Shown here piece by piece: positions 33,801 through 54,000 of a stretch of 64,000 nucleotides of DNA. Origin of the DNA: Syngnathus acus (Eukaryota > Chordata > Actinopteri > Syngnathiformes > Syngnathidae); the NCBI RefSeq assembly GCF_901709675.1, contig NC_051102.1, positions 10,859,412-10,923,411 of the forward strand. The letters run 5' to 3'. Both the position numbers and the translations under genes were made by a program. Each line of letters opens with the position of its first letter. Position 1 is the stretch's first letter. Under the pieces are notes generated by a model that ran no database searches, was not told where the DNA came from, and was given only the letters and a program-made list of their open reading frames with translations.

Positions 33801-34393
33801 CAGTCAACTCTGGGCGGCAGATGGGCACCTCTGGGTGGTTTCGAGGCAGAGGGCCGCCCCGTCGTCTGGCACGATGAAAGCGAAATCGCCAGCGTGGCGG
33901 TGACTGACTTGGACAGGAGGAGAGCCAACTCTTACCAGAAGAGCAGCAACATGTCGCTGGTACTGGTCAGCATCTGTTGAAAAACATTCTCACTTTGATA
34001 GAACCTGTTTTTGGACACAATTTTCTCTATAGTCTGTCAATATTTATACGATTAAATGTTTACTTGCAGGATTCTGGTCTTCCATCATCTCTAGTTCCTT
34101 TGAAAGTTCAGTCGAACGAAGCTGTGGGAGCGAGAGACCCGTTGGTTGTCTGTGAGATCTCTGCCCCCGCGCCTGAAGAGAACTGGTGTCCGCCGGTCCC
34201 ACAGGCACCCCCCACCGGCGGGCCGGAGGGCGAGGAGCAGGAGGACGACGACGACGACGACGGCGGCGGCGGCTCTGAATCCTACCAACTGTCCCAAGCG
34301 CTCACCAATCACTTCTACTACAGCAACGGCGTCCTCCGGCCACGGCCGCACGCCAACGCCATCCTGTTGCACCCCCCAAGTCAGGTCTTGTAG
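27843..34393 (+). CDS. nectin4: Nectin-4-like cell adhesion molecule
   Basis: Nectins are calcium-independent adhesion proteins of adherens junctions that couple to afadin and actin. Eleven coding exons: 27843-27897, 29140-29340, 29636-29803, 31409-31687, 31815-31932, 32695-32846, 33031-33199, 33269-33344, 33652-33711, 33777-33965, 34070-34393; 596 aa. A signal peptide spans about 1-22. The V-type Ig domain has C48 and C122. Two further Ig domains follow, with Cys pairs in A-A-S-C/L-D-C-L and L-T-C-V/Y-Q-C-A. The transmembrane helix (about 340-363) is followed by R-H-H-R-R-R-N-K-K. NECTIN4 is favoured over other nectins by the second-domain phrase L-R-S-M-N-G-K-R-L, the tail phrase Q-A-L-T-N-H-F-Y-Y-S-N-G-V-L-R, and proximity to ARHGAP30. 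The cytoplasmic tail is longer than in mammals, contains a D6 run, and ends S-Q-V-L, possibly a PDZ ligand. Confidence 0.92.
32039..32245. mobile_element. Non-autonomous hAT-type MITE in a NECTIN4 intron
   Basis: A 207-bp element is bounded by an 8-bp direct repeat, CTAAGCAC, at 32031-32038 and 32046 bases' counterpart at 32246-32253. Its ends are inverted: the left end begins TAACGATGGGCAAACGAAGC and the right end, reverse-complemented, begins TAGTGATGGGAAAATGAAGC; both continue to TTCATGAACC. An 8-bp target duplication with a short TAG/CNGTG-like terminus is characteristic of hAT transposons. It has no open frame and so must have moved with another element's transposase. It lies between coding exons 5 and 6 of NECTIN4. 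Confidence 0.85.
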
Positions 34394-36270
34394 AGCCATA
34401 GTCTCCTGTCTTTCCGCTCAACCTTTGCTCACCCTCGTAGCACTGTTACTGGAGCAATTCTGAAATGTAGGCGCTCTCTGTGAAAATCTCGCCACCTACG
34501 TATACGTATCTCACGGACTTCACTGTTTGTCCTGCACACGTCCAAAGCTGCAGGTAAAATGTCGTTTTGCACTTTTTCATTCAATTAACCGCCATAGTCG
34601 TATTGACAGTGTGGATACGATCACCCGAACGAACGCTGATCGTGTCCCTGCCGCATTAGGCCAAGGGCAGAACATCAAAATACAGTATTAGATCAGATGA
34701 ATTGTTGACAAGTATCAGCACAGAGCTTTTTTCAGCTTCAAAGTAGCGTTATATTACACTACAGAAGTCAATGAGTTAGATTTAAGATGTGATATACGTA
34801 TTTTCCACGTGTACATCTCAGGAAAAGTCGATGGTCCACCATGCCTCAGACTTCCATGTGTGACACCTCTTTCTTTGCTGGGTGCACACAGCAAACGGAA
34901 TTGCGGCAAAAACTGCGTAGCCTACCTTGAAAGTGCACAAGCGGGAGAAGGAGAGTTGTGCCTTTTTTATACCTAGGGGTTGTACTTTTGAGAGGACGGG
35001 GACTTTTGGAAGATTGACATAGCAAAAGACTTTCGCGATGGGAGAACGTGCAACTTCTGGAGGACCTTTGTGTGTTTGTTTACATTGCAGAAGCTCGTGC
35101 CTACATTTAGGATCATTAATCGGGGCCAAAAGATGTCAGCTTTCCAGAACTTGTGTATGATGTCTAAAATCGACGTGGTACAGCGACAATTGCTTTCAAC
35201 AAAAGGGGCACAATTAACACGGTTGGGCAAATGGACCTTTTGACAACACCCCATTGCGTAACTTTGTTTTTGTAAAATGATTAGCTGAACCTGGATAGTT
35301 TCCCTGGAGTCTCTTTTATGGAACAAAGTGAGCTGCATGTACGTATTCTACGTAGGTGCAGATGGTGGCAGGGTCAAAAGCACCACATGAGTGAAAGTAT
35401 GGCATGAGGTACCATTATTAATTGGTGCATTCAATGACAACTTGAAGCGTTTACTTGTAAATGTTTATTCATGGAAGCACAGCATCAATTTAAAATCATT
35501 TTTGTAGTGTTCAATTCTGTAAGTAGATCATGTTGTACTATAAATCCTAATGAATTATCTTTTGTGCAGAAAGAGAGAGAAGTGTACTAGTTTTGGTTGG
35601 AAGGATCCATTTTAGGGCTATTTTGTTTTCCCTTCCAGCTGTTTCAAGGGGTCCTTCACAGACAAACTCTTTACTGATTGCAACCAAATTTGAATAGCAT
35701 TGAGGACACTAAATTGGATTTTCATCTTTGCATGTGGGTGCAGCAAATGTTTTCTACCTTGTCATCAGAACAAAGTGTACATTTTAGGGCCATATTTGCT
35801 ATTTGCAGGCTCCGTCAGAAACTCGTACTTCGAAGATGAGCTTTCCCCATTGAAATGAATGGAAATGCAATTCATCTGTTCCACCCCAATAAACATCAAA
35901 AAACAGCATTGCATGATTAAAAAATGCTTTTATGAAGCAATTTAGACACCCCCACACTTTAGTATATGCACGTCTCGTTACGTTCCAAAGAGCTGTCTTT
36001 CTGTTTAGTTATTATTAGCTGTGTTTGCGCGGTTGTCGGGATGGACACCAGCTTTCGTAAAAGCCACACTTTCTTCATCGCTAGCACAATTTACTGTCTC
36101 GGAAGCCAAAGTGAGGGCTAATTTACAGCCAAAATAAGGGTAATATGTGATAAGTAGGCCGGACCGGACCGGATGATGTTTACACAGTGTTTTGCTTGGA
36201 TCTCAGGAAGCAAACAATATTTGTGAAAAGACACTTCAATCGGTAACTCCAACTATGGGTTAAATAGTAC
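34394..36270 (+). other. NECTIN4 3' UTR and flank
   Basis: No coding sequence seen. AATAAA at 35888-35893 could end a 3' UTR of about 1.5 kb. The rest has no clear repeat or RNA gene that I can identify. Confidence 0.4.
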
Positions 36271-36526
36271 CGGTGCCCAGTGGGCTCCTCGGGAGAGGAA
36301 TGGGCTAAGGGAGTCAACCCCTACAGAAAATCAATTTCCCCTTGGGTTGGTGTCAGGAAGGGCATCCGGCTGTAAAAAGGTTTTGCTCCAAAAATGTTCT
36401 CAGTATAGGACTCTCAACCACGAGATGGCCATGGACCGTCCTCGGTGGAAGAAAGCCATATTGAGAATCCCGTCCAACCCAGCGGCGCCTGGAAAGCGGA
36501 CTTTAAACCGATGATGATGATGATGA
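36271..36526 (+). mobile_element. LINE 3'-end fragment (RTE-like)
   Basis: The segment contains GGTGTCAGGAAGGGCATCCG followed by GCTGTAAAA, a phrase very common in fish repeats, and ends in a (GAT)n run at 36510-36526. A terminal trinucleotide repeat of this kind is typical of RTE-class LINE 3' ends. Only the 3' part is present, as expected for 5'-truncated insertion. Family assignment is from memory. Confidence 0.5.
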
Positions 36527-36636
36527 ATCGGGGCACTCGTACTAGAAATGTTGGCCATTTGTTACGCTCGACACGTTTTGTCATTTTGTGTGGTTGGATG
36601 GAAGAAGGTTGAGTTTTTTTGTCTTTCTCCATTCAT

Positions 36637-37841
<1,205 letters not shown>

Positions 37842-38589
37842 GGCGGAAGGTAAAAGATTTGAAAACGTACAGCTCTTACAATTAGTTTGCTATTTGAAGT
37901 GATTGTTGTTCTTGTGTTTAGGATACCGGTAATCTTTCTGACGAAGCGAAAACAGTAGTGTAATGCAAGAGAAACAGGAAGTACTCGTCGTCACGTGATG
38001 TAAATCTACGACGACTGCAAGAAGACAAAATAAATTCCCTCATTATAAACCAAGATGCTATGAGGCTAAATTGAAGCAATTATTCCACTATATTAAAATA
38101 GTTGCATATATATGTTACCGATTATTACTAATAACACCGCCGTCCAATGCCAACGTTACTCACATTTTAAAGGCGTGTAAATGTGACCTCTCGGTTTGTC
38201 CACTAGATGGGGGTGTAATTCCACTCTAACACCAACTGAAATTGTTTTGATGATATATTTTTTATTCCTAACCAATAGATCTGTTTTTTGTTGCTGCAAT
38301 ATATAATATATATGTATTTTCAATGAAAATGAACAAGTATACATATTTTTGTCAGTTGTACATGAGTGAGAGTAAAGCCCGACGATTGGCCGACGGGCCT
38401 GTCACTCAAAGGTAGGCGGGGTCCGTTGTGCTACGAAAGCGAGAGAAAGGGGGAAGACACCAGCGACGATTGAACGAACTGTCAAACGGCAAGCATCGCG
38501 CTGAATTATCGCCGCGGGCGGAGAAAAACAGCAAACGTGCCTCAGCTGGTGGGAAGAAAAACATTTTAGGGAGAGAGTTTATGCAGCGC
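37842..38589. promoter_or_regulatory. Shared upstream region of the zinc-finger gene and TESK2
   Basis: The two genes are transcribed away from each other from this interval. It contains an E-box, TCACGTGA (37992-37999), close to the zinc-finger gene, and becomes GC-rich towards 38400-38700. Bidirectional promoter activity is inferred from geometry only. Confidence 0.4.
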
Positions 38590-38828
38590 CATCTTCGCCA
38601 AACGTGAGGAGGACGGGTGGGAGGGACGTTGTACTTCAGTGGTGAGCTAGCTAGCCAACGTTTTTGCTAGCATGCAGTTTTGTTGACAAACGAGCTAGCC
38701 GAGCCGAGCCGAGCCCCCAGTTCCCAATTATGTTGGCGTTTTGACTTTAAAAAAGAAAACGCCCCCGTTCCCCATTTTTGCCTCTACGGAATTAAACAGC
38801 ATGAACCCCTCTCGGCAAGTCGAAAAAG
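38590..38828 (+). other. tesk2: Probable TESK2 untranslated exon 1 (start uncertain)
   Basis: A GC-rich block rich in AGCTAGC and GAGCC repeats ends in a strong donor, AAAAAG|GTACGT, at 38828/38829. An ATG at 38801 opens a frame that, if joined to the acceptor at 42309, runs on into the next exon and stops at 42387-42389, upstream of the main ATG at 42492. That would be an upstream ORF of about 36 codons. Transcription start is not determinable here. Confidence 0.45.
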
Positions 38829-41254
38829 GTACGTACATTGTAGTGTATATGTAAGCTGAAACTTTTATTTCCTGTCTGGCGTCACACAACGACAACTTTC
38901 TTACACATTTGTGTCGCGTCGGGTAGACCAAAGACGTTTAGTAAGGGCCTCGAGTTAATAAGATTGCTGCCACTGAGTCCCTTTCGGCAGCCTGAGCCGT
39001 CTGCGGCTTCTCGACAATAAGTCTTCTAACCCCCGCGGAGGTTGCTCATTAATGTCGCTGCGGAATGACAGCCATGCCGCGTATCGCTGCACTTCGGAGC
39101 CAGATGGTCATCGGATAAGCGGGAGCTGCTGCTCTTCGTTCGCTCGCTTGAATGTCACCTTGCTCAGGTATCTTGCAAACGTCGCGCTCGGACGTTTAGA
39201 CCAGAGCTTGTTAAACCCTTTGGGTCCAGCCAGGTTCCAAATGTTTTCCTCAAGAACCTACTCATTAATGATTGTAACACAGAGGTGCTCGCAGCCTGTG
39301 TAAAAACAAGAAAAGAAATCTAGTTGTGAGTGTTGATGTAGTTCGTGCATACTGAAATGTACATAGTGCAAGTGCAAAAGGAAAAAAAAATTCTTCTTCT
39401 ATCTTTCATAATACTCCACTACAAAGTTCAGGAAGAGTGAAAACAGAAGAGATATGTGTCGAAAGGATTTATTTGGTGCAGGCTCTTCCTCTTGTGCAAT
39501 TTAACACAAATTAGTCTGAACAAACTGTATTCATACTAATATGAGACAGCAGGCTAGAGCCACTGCAAACACGTTATGTTCTAACTAATGACAGTGAATT
39601 AACATTGTTTACCTTACTTGACTTGACTTGACCTTGTCGAGCTGAAGTTAAAAGGTGTTAAGAATCGATGTTGAACCATTGTCGACTTGCACTGCGAGAT
39701 AGATGATGGCAACATTCTCTGTTTTGTGGATTTCTTTTGTCTCTGTACCATCATGCTTGCTTGTGAATGGTCGTTGTACACTCACTACAAAATGAAAGAG
39801 CTGGAAGACTGGCTTGTCATTTTCATAGTTCTTGCAGCGTGGAAATCCTCAAGATTGGCGCAGGGGGTGCCAGTAAACCTACATTTCTGTCCTTTGCACT
39901 TGTGCTTTGTGCATTTTTTGTAGCAGCATCAAAGCAGACTAAGTTGATAAATACACACAATTGATTTAGTGTCTCTGGAGTCTAGTCTGTCAACTGCAAA
40001 ATGCTAAAACAGAATGACAACATTTGGGCTGAAAAATGTCAAAACAAAATCTCTGCCGAGAAGCGAACGCGACCGCAGGTCCAGACACGCTCACTCGCAC
40101 AAATAAGATGCTGCGGTGGCAATGCATCGTAAATAAAGACATTTCTAACATTATTTCTTACTTCAAATAAGAAGATAATGCACAATGCAACACTGATCTT
40201 GTGTACCTCAGTGTTAGCCAAGTTCATAGCCTGCCACCGCTAGCTAGAATGTATTGTAATGCCCCTGCAAGTGTAAAAATGTTATTAAAGCTCCAAGTTT
40301 GACCTCTGGGGTAAGCCCCCAGACGCCCCCACCAGCAGTCATCGTAAACATCACTTGTGTGTAATTTATGGCTGACAGCCTCTGTTAGTGTGTAATCCAG
40401 TGGGCCACATCTGGGTGGTGTTAACCCATCCAGGCCGCTCCCATAGGACACCCATCTGCTTTATGCTAACAGCAGGCCCCATTTTACACTGCAGAAAAAG
40501 AAAATCCCACTCCCTTTTTTTTTTTTTTTCCCCCTTCCTGTGGTCTTTCACTGAGTGGTCTCCACATATGTACAAAGGGTGTAGTTATAGGGAGCAAATA
40601 TAGACGTCCGTCGTTTCTTGTGCAAATAAACGTGAGCCCATTCACACAAATGATAAGGCCAACATTTTTTGGATCGGTGTCGTCGGGATGAGAGTAAGGA
40701 AGTGGGCAACATGACGCCCCGAGAAGCCCCTTCCCCCAAAAGCAGTCCGACGTGGTACATTAGTGTGCGGTGCTGGTTCCAAATTTGAATGGTAATTGCC
40801 ATCTATTCTCAGCGGCGGCTGCGTTCAAAACAAGCGCGCTCGTCTATTCTCGCCGGTCAAATTAGAGAGCCCGGCGAGCTTGAGGCCTGGCCCGGCGGCG
40901 GGCCACTCGCGTTTTCCTTGGCACGGCTTGAGTTTGTCTCGCCGTTTGAAGCGGACAGAAAACGAGAGCAAGGAGGGAAGAAAAGGATGAAGATCCTTTT
41001 AAGGACTGCGGCTGTGATGACATGTTAATAGAACACAAGAGACGCCGTTTTTAGGTTGTGATCTTATGACACCACAACTTGGCTTGGCTTTGATTAAGGC
41101 GTCATTTCTTCACTTTGATGTGTGTTATTTTGAACGTAACTCGAGTGCCTTACACTATTAAAATCCACAATAAAGAGTGTTCCCGTGCGCTGGAAAGAAC
41201 TCCCAGTACTTTTCAATGATTTAAACGACGTCATTGAACGATAAGCATGAGATC

Positions 41255-41745
41255 AGACTTTTGGTAGCTGTTGAAGGCAGAGCCGTGCTCATAGTGGGGC
41301 TGCTCATGATGATGTCTCCCAAAAGTTCTGGCTAGGAGTTGTTAGTGGTTAGGATGAAGATGTATCTGGAGGGTGTCTCGGAGATTTAGGGTTGCGGGCT
41401 AGGAGATACTTTGCGGGTGGGTTGTTGCAGGTTAGGCCGAGTTGGGGTCAAGTGGATGTGTGTGGAGAGTTGCATTTGGGGCTTGCTTAGAACCGTTGAT
41501 GGCTTGGGCTAAAGAAGATGTCTCTGGAGAGTTGGAATTGCGAGGTGGTGCTCTTTAGGGTTAGCAGTTGAGTCTCCAAAGAGTTTGCGTCGAGGGAGTA
41601 ATAGTTGGGTGTTGGCGGTTTGAGTGACATCTCTGAAGTGTCGAGAGTTAGTGTGGGGATCTAAACTGATCGATGGAGGGTTCAGCTTAGCATTGGGGTG
41701 AACTTAGGGCACGATTGGAGTGAGTGATGTCTCCAGAAAGTGTTT
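41255..41745 (+). repeat. Degenerate G/T-rich minisatellite in TESK2 intron 1
   Basis: Variants of the phrase GATGTCTCTGGAGAGTTG recur at roughly 50-95-bp spacing (for example near 41310, 41358, 41455, 41518, 41570, 41628 and 41730), separated by G/T-rich sequence with phrases such as TTAGGGTT and GGGCTAGGAG. Cytosine is scarce on the + strand. It looks like an old, diverged tandem repeat and has no open frame. Confidence 0.55.
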
Positions 41746-42309
41746 GACTGAAATGCTAGTCGGGTATTTTGATTGTCGTTAAAGTAAAAAGATGAAAACC
41801 TGTAATAACATTCTTTCCAGGGCAGAGCAAAAAGATGAAAAAGTGGCAAGTATTTATGATCCGAGATAAACATGACCTTTCGCCCCTGCAAAGTTCCTCT
41901 CACGTCGTTAAAAGATTCACGTCACCCGAGAGCCATTTTCATGACTAATCTCCGAACAATCGCTTACTGTTACGGCCGTTGTTCTTCTGAGCTTTCTTTA
42001 GCAGTGCTCGTGAGAGCCGCTCCACGAGTCCGCTTGATGCTTCTGGAAAATAAATCTGATTTACAGGTCTCCTCCAATTGGATGTTATTCTTGGATAAAA
42101 TCAGATCCATGAGAAATTATACCAATGGAATAATTTCTTTTTTTTTTTATAAAGATGGTTACAGTATTAATTTATAGTCTTCGAATTTAATCACGTTGCT
42201 AATCACATCTCTTTTTCAAAGGAATATTATGATTTATTATTTTGATGGTCACATTGTTCCAGATGATATAGTTATCAAATCTGATTGATTGATATTTTCT
42301 TCCCTCCAG

Positions 42310-42491
42310 GTCTCCACTGGCTCATCACCCGACATGTGAGAGCCCCCCCACCGAGGTGGACCCCCCAAGCTGTGAGCGGCCGCCGCTGAGCCCTCCTCGG
42401 CAACTCCACAACAATTTGGTGCTCTTGTCATGTGGGTACAACACGGAGGAAGACTCCCATTACCCCAACAGGTGTCGCCATCGTTATCGTC
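42310..42491 (+). other. tesk2: TESK2 5' UTR part of exon 2
   Basis: A pyrimidine-rich acceptor ends at 42309 (TTCTTCCCTCCAG). The exon continues without a splice donor into the coding start at 42492. It holds a short ATG-stop at 42334 and the end of the possible upstream ORF from exon 1. Confidence 0.6.
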
Positions 42492-49127
<6,636 letters not shown>

Positions 49128-50020
49128 AGAGAATGTGAAGAGAGCGTGTTCAGAGCTGCTCTAAAGCATTTGTGACCCTAGTCGCATTCAAAATGTGTTC
49201 TTGCTCATATTGTTTATATTTATTATTAATATTACGGGATGACTTTGATTGTTTCCCTCCATTAGACCCCCCACTCCTCGCCCACTGAAAGATCCCGTTT
49301 TCACACCAAAACGGATCTCTACGGTAAAAGTGGACAAATTGCTGCTTCGGGTCCCTCCAACTTCATGTGCATTTACTGCATTCTTGCTTTTCTTCGTTTT
49401 CCTCGACGCTTCTGTTGGATTCAAAGTCAGTTTGATGCAGTTTCACTCGTTCACCAGCAGTCATGTTGTCTTTTGTTTTTTTTTCTCAAATCTAAAAGCA
49501 GTTAAGAGATTATTTAGTTTGTATCCGTATGAACTAAAATGCACTATTTTGTCATCTTTTCTATGCAAAAAAAAAAAAAATTTCACACTGTTGCACAGAA
49601 TTGAGGATGTAATATTTATGTGTAAAAAAAAAAACAACAACACACAAAAACAAGTCTTACCTTTGTATATTTGTGTAAAAAATGTGCAGACTGATTTTGC
49701 TTTGAAATAACAAAGCTTCTCCCGAGTTTCATTTCAGTTATAATAAAAAAGAACCTCTGACTCGGACCCTTTTGGAATTATTGCAAGCTTTACAGCCGTA
49801 TCCAGGCTGAAGCACCAAACTGTCAACATCTAACCCTGGTTTGAAACGTTTTTTCAAATATTTGTATTTAAAAAAAATAATGACAAAAACTCTTCTGGTC
49901 AAAAAACAGATACTGTTTTGTTTTTCAAATAACAGATTCTCCTTGAGTTTCATTTCAGTGTCAATAAACTCCGGCTGGAACCCAACTTGGAAATTGTGCA
50001 AGTATCTCGAAACATCTGCG
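49128..50020 (+). terminator. tesk2: TESK2 3' UTR with a duplicated poly(A) block
   Basis: Two related blocks of about 100 bases occur, around 49690-49800 and 49905-50020. Both share a T-rich lead, AAATAACA, TTCTCC, GAGTTTCATTTCAGT, a poly(A) signal (49742-49747 and 49963-49968) and a later TTGGAA/ATTGTGCAAG-type phrase. The TESK2 transcript could end at either. Upstream (49128-49690) is AT-rich 3' UTR with poly-A runs. Confidence 0.6.
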
Positions 50021-51017
50021 GAAGGGAACCGGACGCCGTGAAGAAGAAGCAGCGGCAGCGGAGTCTCTCGGCCAATCAGAAGACTTTGCAGCCGAGGCGG
50101 CGTTCAGGAAGTGAACAGGGGAAGTTTGGTGGTTTTCTTGCGTCATTTGCGCTTTGCGTGTGGGCAGATGCAGAGTGAAGGTAGGACAGTCATTTTCTGT
50201 CACTTTTTCAAAAATACAAGCGTCAATGTTCTTCGGCCCCGGACGGAGTGAAGGTGGCAGGTGTCGGGAGAATATGTACAGCGACGGCAGATCTTAGGTG
50301 ACTAATTGCAAGTTTTTCCACACTTCCGCTACATCGACACACAGGCTTGCTGGCATCCATGAAATTGGCAGAAAAGTGTCGGCTGTTCACACAGGTCAAG
50401 TACCTGAGGTTCGCTTTTGTTTGGTTTTAAGGACTCGGGTCCAAAAGACACCAATTGGTTGGTTTTGTTTCAGGGAGGCATGGGTGCGGCCGTTTGCAAA
50501 TAAATCAAGTGCATCACTTTAAGGGAGGGAAGTGGTGAACCGCACATGCACAATGCTAGCTCAAGCTTTTTCGGGCCAGGGACCCTGTAATAGGAGAGAC
50601 CCCGATGGATCCCACTTCAATGTAACCATTTTGGAGAGAGGAAAGAAAATCATGTTTCTTAATCACATTTCTGAAGCAGAACATTATGTGATGTTTTTCA
50701 AGATTTCTACAAAAAATCGGAATCATACCTCTATTTATTATTTGGATTGACATTTTTTAGCTTGACTCTTGCCAGAAAAATCAAGCGTCTACCTCTTTGA
50801 AAATTCAATTGTGTTGCTTGTGAATAGAAAAGGATTCCATTCCAAATGTCCTGCTGCAATGATAAGATGTGCCTTATTTGTACTTTGATAGAGTCAAGTG
50901 GATCAAAAGCACCATGTCCCTGCACTGAGAACAAGGCCTCAATTTGCTCGAAGGTCCAGTCGCATCCAGTCCAAAACTGGGCTGGACCGGCGGTGGGAAC
51001 ACAACCATTGAGAAGCC
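50021..51017 (+). promoter_or_regulatory. ARHGAP30 upstream region
   Basis: A GC-richer patch (50030-50110) is followed by a candidate donor, GAAG|GTAGGA, at 50180/50181, which may end an untranslated first exon. Two or more upstream ATGs occur. The translated exon begins at 51018. No coding sequence is supported between 50181 and 51017. Confidence 0.35.
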
Positions 51018-54000
51018 ATGAGGAGAGTCCGGAGAAAAGGGGCCAGCAAAGAGAAAGTATTTGCTTGTGATCTTCTGGAGCACCTGAATGCCACTGGTCA
51101 GGAGAGTAAGTTGGGGGGGGGGGGGTCCTAGACCAAAAAACCCCCCACTTCCATTCCGAATTTTCACAAAGGTTTTCTTCTGCAGTCCCTCAAGTGTTGA
51201 GGTGCTGCTGCCAGTTTGTCGAGGAACACGGCGTAGTGGACGGAATCTACAGGTTGTCAGGTGTTTCCTCCAACATCCAGAAGCTCAGGTGAGGTTTTTT
51301 TCACCCCGCCGTGTGCGCACCGTAAAGCACACGTGTGACCCTTTTTGCCAGGAGCGAGTTTGAGAGCGACGGGACCCCGGACCTCAGCAAGGAAGTGTAC
51401 CTGCAAGACATCCACTGCGTCAGCTCCCTGTGCAAAGCGTACTTCCGGGAGCTGCCCAACCCACTGCTCACCTACCAACTTTACGACAAGTTTGCCGTTG
51501 AGTAGCAGCCGATCCAGCATTTCGTTTCCAAAATCAAAATGATTCCCACACGAGATTTGAGCCAAAAACGTCTCCATCCTTCTACTTGCTCCAGGAGGCT
51601 GTGGCCATCCATCTGGAGGACGAGCGGTTGGTGAAAATCCGAGATGTCCTGAAGGAACTTCCGCCGCCGCATTACAGGTTTGCTTTTCAACTTTTCACTC
51701 ATACCGACTGTGTCTGAATGTTTTATTCCCTTCAGAACTTTGGAATTTCTGATGCGCCACCTCGTCAAAATGGCCTCGTACTCGTCAGAGACCAACATGC
51801 ACGCTAGGAACTTGGCCATTGTCTGGGCGCCCAATCTGCTCCGGTGTGGACGCCACACGACGTCTTCAACTTCTACAATGAGACTTGAGATTGAATGGAT
51901 AATCTGTCAAATCTGCTCTTTAAGGTCAAAGGACATCGAGGTGTCCGGTTTCAATGGCACCGCCGCCTTCATGGAGGTCAGGGTCCAGTCCATTGTAGTG
52001 GAGTTCATCCTCACACATGTCCCGGAGCTGTTTCCTGAGCCAAGTAAACACAACACAAACACTCAAGCCTGCGCAGGACTTGTCTTTGGTGTCTTTTAAC
52101 AATTTGCTTCTTTCAGCTATGGCGCACAACAGGAGAAAGTCTCTTCCTTCCCCGACGGCCGTCACCGGCCAGGAGGAAGCCCTCTTCCAGACTCGGCCTC
52201 ACATCAGTCCAGGGGATGGCCCGATTCCGACGAGACCTTACCACGCCATCATTGAAGGCACCACCGATAAGTGAGTGCATTTTCTCCAAGATGTCTGAGA
52301 ACTGCTCCTGAATTGGAAAGATCTCTGGGATTGGTCTCATTTGGGTTGTTGTGTACCTCAGGAGGAAGGGCTCCTTCAAAGGAAGGAAGTGGATATCCAT
52401 TTTCAATATCGGCAGTCGCTTCCACGACCCGAGAAGACGGCACAAACACTCGGCCAAAGGTATGTATCTCGAGTAGTGCCAAGGCACTTCTTTTAATTGT
52501 GGCTCGCTTGTGTTGAGTGCCTCATTCTTTGTTTGGTCTCTCACATTTTATTTTGAAAGAAGATGTCAGAGAAATCAATGTGTCTAGTCCAAATGGACTG
52601 TCACTATAATTTTGCATTTTTCGTGTCTAGAGAAGGACAAGCCGGTGTTACGTCCAGCTCGAAGCATGGATTCCCTCAGCGTTTCGACATATTCAAATGA
52701 AGGTACTGCTCTTTTCGCCGTCATGATCACGGACGGCATGTGGCTCAGTGGCCGAGTGTTAGTCTCCCAACACGAAGGTTGGTTCCATCTGGTGGCCGGC
52801 CATGTTGAATTGTCCTTTAGCAAGACACTGAACTCTGATTTCATTTTTCTTCGATCATCTTGCTGAGGGAGGGATTCACTAACGTCAAAGTGTCTTATCG
52901 TTCCTTTTATTCCAGATTCCATACGTCCTCTGCAGACAACTCGTTCGGCCAAAATGTCCGTCTTCGAACACGCAGCGTCGCCTAGCCCGTTCGGCGGAAG
53001 CGAATACGCCGTGACCTACCGCAGGGGGACGGGACTTGTGAGCGGGGGCACTCAGGGCACCTACACGACTCTCCACCCCGAAGGCTCGGGTGGCCCGGAA
53101 GGCGACTCTGTCCAATCCAGGTCGCCGGGACTCTCAGCGAAGGCCGGTCGGAGAGCGGCCATGCACATCACTGGGCCCACTGTGGTCACGGTGCCGCTGC
53201 ACATCACTTCCAACTTGGCTTTGGGCCTTCTACAGGGAGGTGGGACTGGCCGTGTGGTCCACCGTGGCAAGGGTAAGGACGGAGGTCAGGACAGTGGAAA
53301 AATGGAAATGCCAGTTGAAGTGAGGGAAGAGAGCAAAGAGGTAACACACAGGAAGGAAATCATCCTGGATGACGACAATACAAAGAACCCAGTTGACAAG
53401 GAAGAAGAAGAAGACGAGAACAAAGAAGCACTTGGGAAAGACCGTAGCTCGGAGCCAGCAGCAAAAGAAAGCAAGCGTACGAGTTACAAAGCAGATGAGG
53501 ATGTTTGTCAACAGGATGTCTACGAAGGTAATGTCCAATATCACAACGCACTCCGACTGGCCTCTAATGTTTGTTTCATTTTCTCAATTGCACAAATGCA
53601 AGGAGTGCCATCAGCCAACGTTTTGGACTCTTCTGGCGTCCTCAATTCAACCGAGGATGACCAAGAGCTGTCGGGCTATGTTGAAGACAACTTTGAATTT
53701 CTGGATCACATGGATTGCAGCGACTCCGATCAGGTAGTTGTTGTTTGACTGTACATGAGTGCCTCACTTTGAAAGTCAAATGTTTTTGTGCGTGGTTATG
53801 GTGGAACTACACAAGCAAGCGCAATGACTTTTTGAAAAGGTTCACTTGAGTGTTTTATCTTGCTTAAGCCTCAGATCAAAACACATGACAGTACTGTATT
53901 TCCATTTTGAAACTTGGCTGACAAATGTAGCCTCGCCTAACTTTTGAGACTTGTTAGCTGAACTATGGACTGGCTGGTGACCAATCCAGGGTGTATCTCC

